Below are positions 53,206 to 58,926 of a stretch of 58,926 nt of DNA, piece by piece. The number at the start of each line of letters is the position of its first letter. The stretch's first letter is position 1. A model generated the notes under the pieces. That model was not told where the DNA came from. It did not search any database and saw only the letters and a list, made by a program, of their open reading frames with translations. Both the position numbers and the translations under genes were made by a program. This DNA is from Ruminococcus sp. (GTDB taxonomy: Bacteria; Bacillota; Clostridia; Oscillospirales; Ruminococcaceae): assembly GCA_017558505.1 (NCBI GenBank), contig JAFYUM010000002.1:1-58926 (forward strand). Direction: 5' to 3'.

Positions 53206-53263
53206 GTAGAGACGCGGCGTGCTGTGTCCGCAATTACGCATTATCTGACGGTATATCGTAAAT
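53191..53263. repeat. Intergenic direct repeat, copy B
   Basis: Second copy of the 73-nt unit at 53003-53075, with GACGCGGC in place of GACACAGC, which breaks the inner palindrome slightly. Confidence 0.75.
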
Positions 53264-53333
53264 CCACGCAGGGTTAACTGTAAAAAAATCTAATCTATAT
53301 ACTAAAAGTTTACAAAAAACATTGACTTAAATA

Positions 53334-53363
53334 TTGATTTTAGTGGTCAAATAGAGTTATAAT
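53334..53363 (+). promoter_or_regulatory. Promoter of argD
   Basis: TTGATT (53334-53339), 18 nt, TATAAT (53358-53363). No good ARG box found next to it. Confidence 0.55.
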
Positions 53364-53431
53364 TATAGTATGTTTTAAATTAAGATAGAATGTATAAGTG
53401 TTTCTATTTCTATAGGAGGATGATTTCGTAA

Positions 53432-54598
53432 ATGGATACTATTAACAAATTTGATTCAAATGTTGTGAAATCATACGGCCGCTATCCGCTGGTTATGGAA
53501 GCAGGTTCAAAGAGAATCTGCACCGATGAGAACAATAACGAATATATAGACTTCGGCAGCGGTATCGGTACAAATTCCCTCGGCTTCTGCGATGAGGACT
53601 GGGCAGAGGCTGTATGCCGTCAGGTGAGAACTCTCCAGCACAGCTCTAACTATTACTATACATCAGTTCAGGGCGAATTTGCAGAGCTTCTCTGTCAGTC
53701 TACAGGCTATGAAAGAGTATTTTTCTGCAACAGTGGTGCAGAGGCTAATGAATGTGCTATAAAAACCGCAAGAAAATACAGCTTTGACAAGTACGGCAAG
53801 GGCAGACATACTATAATAACTCTCGTTAATTCCTTCCACGGCAGAACAATGGCTACTCTTTCTGCTACGGGACAGGATGTATTCCACAACTACTTTTTCC
53901 CGTTTTTAGAAGGATTTGTCCATGCCGAGGCTAATAATATCGACGACCTCAAATCGAAAATTGACGATACTGTATGTGCTGTTATGCTTGAGTACGTTCA
54001 GGGTGAGGGCGGAGTTGTTGCACTTGATAAGGAATATGTTGACGCAGTCTATGAGATATGCGGACAGCGTGATATTCTCGTTATTGCCGATGAAGTCCAG
54101 ACAGGTGTAGGACGTACAGGAAAGCTCCTTGCAGGTGAGCATTACGGCAGAAGAGCTGATATAACCACCCTTGCAAAGGGTATAGCAGGTGGTATTCCCA
54201 TGGGTGCCTGTCTTTTCAGCGAAAAGACGATGGATGTGCTTGTTCCGGGAACACATGGCTCCACTTTTGGCGGAAATCCAATTGCCTGTGCAGGCGGAAA
54301 TGTTGTATTCTCAAAGGTAACAGGGGAAGGCTTCCTTGATGATGTAAACGCAAAGGCTGAATACATAAGAAAAAGACTTGAATTATGTACAGAGGTTGAC
54401 TCTGTAAGCGGTCTTGGACTTATGATAGGCATAACCCTTAAAACAAAGAATGCCGCTGATGTTGTAAAGAAAGCTCTTGAAAAAGGATTGCTTATACTTA
54501 CAGCCAAAACAAAGGTCAGACTTCTTCCGCCTCTCAATATTAATATGGAAGAACTTGAAAAAGGAATGAATATACTTATTGATATTTTGGAGGATTGA
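53432..54598 (+). CDS. argD: Acetylornithine aminotransferase
   Basis: 388 residues. Class III PLP aminotransferase; makes acetylornithine. CNSGAEANECAIK binds the phosphate of PLP, VIADEVQTGVGRTGK has the ring Asp, and the Schiff-base Lys lies in TLAKGIAGGIPMGA. AGGAGG before the ATG. GTACCG-type features absent; it may also serve in lysine synthesis as ArgD often does. Confidence 0.95.
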   Translation: MDTINKFDSNVVKSYGRYPLVMEAGSKRICTDENNNEYIDFGSGIGTNSLGFCDEDWAEAVCRQVRTLQHSSNYYYTSVQGEFAELLCQSTGYERVFFCNSGAEANECAIKTARKYSFDKYGKGRHTIITLVNSFHGRTMATLSATGQDVFHNYFFPFLEGFVHAEANNIDDLKSKIDDTVCAVMLEYVQGEGGVVALDKEYVDAVYEICGQRDILVIADEVQTGVGRTGKLLAGEHYGRRADITTLAKGIAGGIPMGACLFSEKTMDVLVPGTHGSTFGGNPIACAGGNVVFSKVTGEGFLDDVNAKAEYIRKRLELCTEVDSVSGLGLMIGITLKTKNAADVVKKALEKGLLILTAKTKVRLLPPLNINMEELEKGMNILIDILED

Positions 54599-54601
54599 TT
54601 T

Positions 54602-55102
54602 ATGGAACTTATGATATCTTTTAAGAACAATAAATATGTTGTGCAGGATAAAAATCATCAGCGTCAGATTTACACAATAAAGAAAAAAGGCTTTAACGGC
54701 GGAAGATATATACTTCTTGATCCGAGTAACTATCAGCTTTATTCTTTTACACAGGTTACAATGGACCGTAAGCCTATATTTACTATAAGTCATAATGACA
54801 TTTCAATAATGCAGTTCAACTGCAAGTCTCTTTTCCTTGATCCAACTATTTCAGTTGTGGGAAAGGATATTCACGGTACTGTTATAAATTATGATATAGC
54901 AAGTAAGGATCACCGGAATTTCGAGCTTCTTAAAGACGGTATAAAGATCGGTTCTCTCAAGACAAATATGTCGGTTAATCAGGAGCTTCAGTACGACCTT
55001 GAAATAGAGGACAAAATGTTTGACGACTATGTTCCGCTGTTTGCAATTGCTGTAGATATCACCTTTGGCGAGATGAACAGAGAAATGATGGCAGGACATT
55101 AA
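54602..55102 (+). CDS. LURP-one/Tubby-like-fold protein
   Basis: 166 residues, 3 nt after argD, GGAGG at 8 nt. Mostly beta strands: YTIKKKGFNGGRYILLDPSNYQLYSFTQ, a middle KDIHGTVINYDI, and a late hydrophobic helix VPLFAIAVDITFGEM. This is the strand-rich barrel with a central C-terminal helix seen in LURP-one/Tubby-like proteins, some of which bind membrane lipids. The assignment rests on pattern only. Co-transcribed with argD. Confidence 0.6.
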   Translation: MELMISFKNNKYVVQDKNHQRQIYTIKKKGFNGGRYILLDPSNYQLYSFTQVTMDRKPIFTISHNDISIMQFNCKSLFLDPTISVVGKDIHGTVINYDIASKDHRNFELLKDGIKIGSLKTNMSVNQELQYDLEIEDKMFDDYVPLFAIAVDITFGEMNREMMAGH

Positions 55103-55148
55103 GGGAAATACAATGGATTCCCATTATAGAAATCTTTTATGAAACATC

Positions 55149-55185
55149 GGCATATGCGGCATAGTTTACTTTTGCCGTGTATGCC
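55149..55185 (+). other. Hairpin in front of argF
   Basis: GGCATATGCGGCA pairs with TGCCGTGTATGCC over 13 bp (two wobble pairs). No T-run. It could partly end the argD transcript or protect the argF message. Confidence 0.55.
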
Positions 55186-55214
55186 AAAAGTAATTATTGA
55201 AAGGATAGATACAT

Positions 55215-56117
55215 ATGAAACATCTGCTTAAAATGCTTGACCTTACAACAGAGGAAATCACAGAAATTCTTGACCTTGCCGACCAGCTTAAATATGAGCT
55301 GAACCACGGCATTCCGCACCCACACCTCAAGGGTAAGACACTGGGTATGATTTTCCAGAAGGCTTCCACACGTACAAGAGTTTCATTTGAAACAGGTATG
55401 TATCAGCTTGGCGGATACCCTCTGTTCCTCTCCTCCAACGATTTACAGATTGGCAGAGGCGAGCCTGTACAGGATACAGCACGTGTTCTTTCACGTTACC
55501 TCAATGGTATCATGATTCGTACATTTGAGCAGAGCGAGGTTGAGGCTCTTGCTGAATACGGCAGCATTCCGATTATCAACGGCCTTACTGATTTCAGTCA
55601 CCCCTGTCAGGTTCTTGCTGACCTTATGACAATCCGTGAGTTCAAGGGTAAGCTTGAGGGACTTAAAATGTGCTTTATCGGTGACGGTAACAATATGGCA
55701 AACTCTCTTATCGTTGGCTGTCTTAAAATGGGTATGGCGGTTTCTATTGCTTGTCCCGATGACTACCAGCCACCCAAGGAAATTCTTGATTTTGCAACAC
55801 AGTATGACTGTTTCGAGATGACTGACTCTCCTGCTCAGGCTGCAAAGAACGCAGATGTTCTCATCACTGACGTATGGGCTTCCATGGGACAGGAAAGCGA
55901 AGCAGCAAAGCGTCGTGAGGCATTTGCAGGCTATCAGATTAACGATGAGCTTATGGCTTGTGCAAACGCTGACGCAATGGTTCTTCATTGCCTGCCTGCA
56001 CACCGTGAGGAGGAAATCACAGAAAAGGTATTCGAGGCTCACGCTAAGGAAATCTTTGAGGAAGCTGAAAACAGACTCCACGCACAGAAGGCTGTTATGG
56101 TTAAGTTAATGGCGTAA
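55215..56117 (+). CDS. argF: Ornithine carbamoyltransferase
   Basis: 300 residues. Makes citrulline from ornithine and carbamoyl phosphate. Carbamoyl phosphate site STRTRVSFETGM; ornithine-site region and catalytic HCLPAHR with Cys and His near the end; DFSHPCQVLADLMTI. Last of the seven arginine genes. GAAAGGAT before the ATG. Confidence 0.96.
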   Translation: MKHLLKMLDLTTEEITEILDLADQLKYELNHGIPHPHLKGKTLGMIFQKASTRTRVSFETGMYQLGGYPLFLSSNDLQIGRGEPVQDTARVLSRYLNGIMIRTFEQSEVEALAEYGSIPIINGLTDFSHPCQVLADLMTIREFKGKLEGLKMCFIGDGNNMANSLIVGCLKMGMAVSIACPDDYQPPKEILDFATQYDCFEMTDSPAQAAKNADVLITDVWASMGQESEAAKRREAFAGYQINDELMACANADAMVLHCLPAHREEEITEKVFEAHAKEIFEEAENRLHAQKAVMVKLMA

Positions 56118-56169
56118 AAAGATATTTTGTACGGGGCAATGCCCACGTCGCCCTGTGCGGAACGCATAA

Positions 56170-56281
56170 AATTCAAGAGTACAAAATAAAATCAAGAGTA
56201 CAAACACAAAATTGTCTGTACTCTTGCCCTCTTCTTTTCGCACAAAAATCTACGGTTGTATTTGTGCGATTTGTACAATGC
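56170..56281. repeat. Dispersed AAGAGTACAAA repeat, copy 2
   Basis: Same order of parts as 53094-53205 with few changes, after argF; the 290-nt gap 56118-56404 holds nothing else. Confidence 0.75.
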
Positions 56282-56404
56282 GTTGGGATTGATATTATTT
56301 GTAGTGGCGCATTCAGTGTGCCCGTGTGTAAAATTATCATCATAAAAAATGGACGACGGAAATTTTTCTGCCGCAATATGATATAGTTTATGGGGGAATT
56401 TAAT

Positions 56405-56926
56405 ATGAAAAAAATCAGTATATCCGGTGAACCGTGGTGGGTAATTGGAATACCTGTAATTGTCCTTGCTTTGTCATTTTTGCTTATGCTTATAGCAGGA
56501 TTAATCGGTAATGACATCTTTTTTACTGTCGTTCTGATATTGCTGGGGATAAGCTTTGTATTTTTGATTATAGGTGAACTCAATGCAACTATGACGGAAA
56601 CGGAAGTCAGCTTTGGTGAGGGCAGTATAATCAAATGTGAATGGTCATTCTACAAGTGGGAAATTGATATGGAACAGGTTAAATCCGTGTATTATACAAT
56701 TTCTTCTCACAAAGACCGTTATAAGAAATGGCATACAATTGATGTTATTTTCGAGTTCGGTGATGAGAGCGTAAAGGCTCTTAAAGATGAAATCGAAAGT
56801 GAAGATATGGGGAAATTTATTACAGGTAAAGCCGAAGATGTGGAAATTATGAAGCTTTACGAATATATCAGCTCTGCATATCCCGAAAAAGCGGTGGGAT
56901 TTAAGGAGAGTGCGGAAATATTTTAA
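56405..56926 (+). CDS. Small membrane protein of unknown function
   Basis: 173 residues from ATG 56405 (GGGGGAA at 6 nt). Two membrane segments near the start (about 13-34 and 41-59), then a soluble domain with EVSFGEGSIIKCEWSFYKWEIDMEQVKSVYY, a bacterial PH-like strand pattern. It may be a distant relative of the pair at 50851-52088. No firm family. Confidence 0.65.
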   Translation: MKKISISGEPWWVIGIPVIVLALSFLLMLIAGLIGNDIFFTVVLILLGISFVFLIIGELNATMTETEVSFGEGSIIKCEWSFYKWEIDMEQVKSVYYTISSHKDRYKKWHTIDVIFEFGDESVKALKDEIESEDMGKFITGKAEDVEIMKLYEYISSAYPEKAVGFKESAEIF

Positions 56927-56996
56927 AGCTGTTAGCTATGTGGGCGGTGGATTAATTTCTGCCGTCTTTTCTTATGTGTGATGATATGTTTAAAAC

Positions 56997-57015
56997 GGGC
57001 GGATAATATCCGCCC
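56997..57015. repeat. Dispersed palindromic element, copy 4
   Basis: GGGCGGATAATATCCGCCC, identical to 12453-12471. Confidence 0.8.
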
Positions 57016-57091
57016 CTACACAGAAATACGATATACAGGATATTATCCGTCATACGATGTTATATACAATATGCATAAATACAGTATATCT

Positions 57092-57171
57092 TTTTTGTGC
57101 AAAAAGAAGAGGTCAAGGGTACAGATAATTTTGTGTTTGTACTCTTGATTTTATTTTGTACACTTGAATTC
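57092..57171. repeat. Dispersed AAGAGTACAAA repeat, copy 3, inverted
   Basis: Reverse complement of the unit at 53094 and 56170, with small changes. With copy 2 it flanks the membrane gene at 56405 as an inverted pair. Confidence 0.75.
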
Positions 57172-57233
57172 AATACATTCCGCACTAATATAGCAAACGA
57201 CAAATTATATTTGACGTTCACTATAATTAAACA

Positions 57234-57262
57234 TTGACAAAACCCACAAAAAGTGTTATCAT
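57234..57262 (+). promoter_or_regulatory. Promoter of the dockerin/transglutaminase-like gene
   Basis: TTGACA (57234-57239), 17 nt, TATCAT (57257-57262). Confidence 0.8.
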
Positions 57263-57305
57263 ACTTATAGGCTTTATGCTAAAAAATTAACGGGGGTCGA
57301 TGAAA

Positions 57306-58274
57306 ATGAAGAAGTTAATAACATTTGTATTGACAGCTATGTGTATGACTTTTGCAGGTGCGATGACAGCCAATGCCGCAGATACGGTGAATGTCGGTGA
57401 TACAAACGGTGACGGGTTGATTAATTCCGCTGACGCTTCTGAAATCCTCAGTTTCTATGCCGATGTATCCGTGGGTATGGAAACAGTTGCCGATGAAAAA
57501 TTTATGGCAGTTTCGGATATTAACAATGACGGAACAATCAATTCTTCTGATGCTTCTCACGTGCTGGAATATTACGGATATATCTCAACAATTCCCGAAA
57601 ATGAAACACCAAAGGGAATACGTGAATATCTGAAAAATCCCGTAACAACGGAAACAGTCAATTATGTTCTGGCTCCCGAGGGGCTTGATCCCGGAGTAAA
57701 GGGCAGTATTCAATATATTGTCAATACAGCAGAGCTTGTGCCCCATGACGATATTCCCCTGTATAATATAAAAGGGGACAATATTCAGGGCGGTCTTGCT
57801 TATCAGTCTAAAACATATTACCTGACGGATAATACGAAAAAAATCCTCAACGACTTTGCAAAGGAACATTTTACAGATGAAATGACAAATTATGACCGAC
57901 TTGCATATACATGGGAGTGGCTTCACTATAACGTGGATTATGCGACGTCGTGGGAGGCGTATTCTAAAATAAGCGAATTGAGCTTTTCGGAAGCGTGCTT
58001 TGTATATAAGTCGGGGCAGTGTATCCAGTATAACGGTGCTTTTGCTGAAATGATGGCGTATATGGGTTATGATGTATATATGTTGGAGAAGTGGCAGCAT
58101 GGACTGACAGGTCAGCATTTCATGTCCGAGGTCAACATTGGCGGAGTGGGATATAATACAGAAGTGGGTGAAAGATCGTACGATAATCCTGCGACAAATT
58201 ACCGCTGGATGTGGCTTTTTGACAGCAGTAAACAGGAATTTTTCGGAGTCGGACAGAAAAAACCGACATATTGA
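57306..58274 (+). CDS. Secreted protein with N-terminal dockerin and transglutaminase-like domain
   Basis: 322 residues from ATG 57306 (GGGGG at 9 nt); ATG 57300 is nearer to the site and also possible. Signal peptide to about residue 25 (TANAAD). Type I dockerin repeats at about 29-95, Ca-binding loops DTNGDGLINSAD (32-43) and DINNDGTINSSD (71-82). Residues about 195-322 resemble the transglutaminase-like core: LAYTWEWLHYNVDY, Cys239 in SGQCIQYNGAFAEMM, His271 in GQHFMSEVNI and an acidic residue in NTEVGE. It may be a cysteine protease or crosslinking enzyme that docks on a scaffold. The dockerin being N-terminal is less common. Confidence 0.85.
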   Translation: MKKLITFVLTAMCMTFAGAMTANAADTVNVGDTNGDGLINSADASEILSFYADVSVGMETVADEKFMAVSDINNDGTINSSDASHVLEYYGYISTIPENETPKGIREYLKNPVTTETVNYVLAPEGLDPGVKGSIQYIVNTAELVPHDDIPLYNIKGDNIQGGLAYQSKTYYLTDNTKKILNDFAKEHFTDEMTNYDRLAYTWEWLHYNVDYATSWEAYSKISELSFSEACFVYKSGQCIQYNGAFAEMMAYMGYDVYMLEKWQHGLTGQHFMSEVNIGGVGYNTEVGERSYDNPATNYRWMWLFDSSKQEFFGVGQKKPTY

Positions 58275-58288
58275 ATGGGAGATATGAA

Positions 58289-58678
58289 ATGATACGTTTA
58301 GTTGTAATGGCTGCAGGGGCGATAGTTGTCCTTGCAGGTCTTATCTATTTTATAAAGCTGATGCTTCTTCGTTTGGGCGGAGCACGTATAATGGCGGAAG
58401 TTGTTTCTGCCTGTGAGGTTAAACAGGGACATTATGTCCACAAACTTCGCTTTGAACACAATGGAAAAATAGTGGAAAGGGAGGATACGACGGGATATTC
58501 TCAGCCATTTTCCGTTGGAGAAAAGCTGGAAATTATATGTAGCAAGAGCAATTCGCACAAATTTGAATATACGGCGGCACTAAAGAAGAATATAATTATA
58601 TCGTTGGTATTGATTGCTATGGCAGTTCTGATTGTGGTGAGATTTGCGTTTTTTGTTACGAGTGATGAATTGATGTAG
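58289..58678 (+). CDS. DUF3592-like membrane protein
   Basis: 129 residues from ATG 58289 (GGGAG at 7 nt); the longer frame overlaps the preceding stop. Two membrane segments (about 5-26 and 102-122) enclose a strand-rich part GARIMAEVVSACEVKQGHYVHKLRFEHNGKIVE and GYSQPFSVGEKLEIICSK, the DUF3592 layout. Function unknown. It may be co-transcribed with the dockerin gene. Confidence 0.75.
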   Translation: MIRLVVMAAGAIVVLAGLIYFIKLMLLRLGGARIMAEVVSACEVKQGHYVHKLRFEHNGKIVEREDTTGYSQPFSVGEKLEIICSKSNSHKFEYTAALKKNIIISLVLIAMAVLIVVRFAFFVTSDELM

Positions 58679-58720
58679 GAATTGCACAAAAAAAACGGAA
58701 AGCGATGAATAATCTTTTGC

Positions 58721-58749
58721 TTGACAACTGAGAAAAAACGTGTTATAAT
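58721..58749 (+). promoter_or_regulatory. Strong promoter P1, probably of an rRNA operon
   Basis: TTGACA (58721-58726), 17 nt, TATAAT (58744-58749), perfect consensus, followed by GCTGTCGGACGAG. Confidence 0.8.
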
Positions 58750-58828
58750 AATAAAGCTGTCGGACGAGAGCAAAACAAATCTTGAAAATCACATCGAAAA
58801 ATTTTTTGAAAAAAATTCAAAAAAAGGG

Positions 58829-58857
58829 TTGACAAACCATAGGAGATGTGATATAAT
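58829..58857 (+). promoter_or_regulatory. Strong promoter P2, probably of an rRNA operon
   Basis: TTGACA (58829-58834), 17 nt, TATAAT (58852-58857), after an A-rich tract like an UP element, followed by GGCTGTCGCAAGGCGGAG. Two tandem perfect promoters without a gene in the last 70 nt suggest a 16S rRNA leader that continues beyond the window. Confidence 0.8.
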
Positions 58858-58926
58858 AGATAGGCTGTCGCAAGGCGGAGACATCTTGGAAGCGGTTGAG
58901 GAAAAAGTTTTTTAAAAAAACTTGAA

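Overview
The window reads as a stretch of a Gram-positive Clostridia chromosome, most likely a Ruminococcus-type gut bacterium. Evidence: two proteins with type I dockerin repeats (cellulosome or amylosome type), type 3 prolyl-tRNA synthetase, a T-box before the thrS operon, HydF, YlxM-Ffh-RpsP-KhpA order, many consensus sigma-A promoters (TTGACA-17-TATAAT) and GGAGG ribosome binding sites, and moderately AT-rich DNA. Nearly all of it is chromosomal backbone; no transposase, integrase, phage gene or CRISPR array was seen.

Left end (1-8100): an accessory zone on the minus strand. It holds the N-terminal part of an MmeI-like restriction/methylation protein (cut by the window edge), an AT-rich membrane protein just upstream of it, a tRNA-Thr(CGU) with a mismatched anticodon stem, a lipoprotein, and a five-gene unit (ECF sigma, membrane anti-sigma, two ABC-2-like permeases, one ATPase). 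A second, intact tRNA-Thr(CGU) lies beyond this unit, followed by two 117-nt-spaced partial tRNA copies that share one strong promoter with it.

Middle (8500-41300): potABCD polyamine importer; proS; a secreted M23 peptidase with SH3 and dockerin modules; a DUF2461 protein; two cyclophilin-type proteins (one apparently inactive, one tandem lipoprotein); murA; convergent ispF-ispD-glycosyltransferase; a two-pass membrane protein with a signal-peptidase-like ectodomain; glgP and a GH13 enzyme for alpha-glucan breakdown; a giant YfhO-family membrane protein; the T-box-controlled thrS operon; Nudix, LysR; the ylxM-ffh-orf-rpsP-khpA operon; and an LDH-family dehydrogenase with a malate-type specificity residue.

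Right part (41400-58300): hydF, small accessory genes, then the arginine pathway in one direction, argG, argH, argC, argJ, argB, argD, argF, interleaved with a GNAT, a phosphoesterase and several small membrane proteins. ARG-box-like operators precede argG. Intergenic repeats are concentrated here. The window closes with a dockerin/transglutaminase-like secreted protein, a DUF3592-like protein, and two tandem consensus promoters that look like the start of an rRNA operon just outside the window.

Functions come from reading motifs by eye; no database search was possible. Starts were moved from the longest frame wherever a better-spaced ribosome binding site pointed to an internal ATG.
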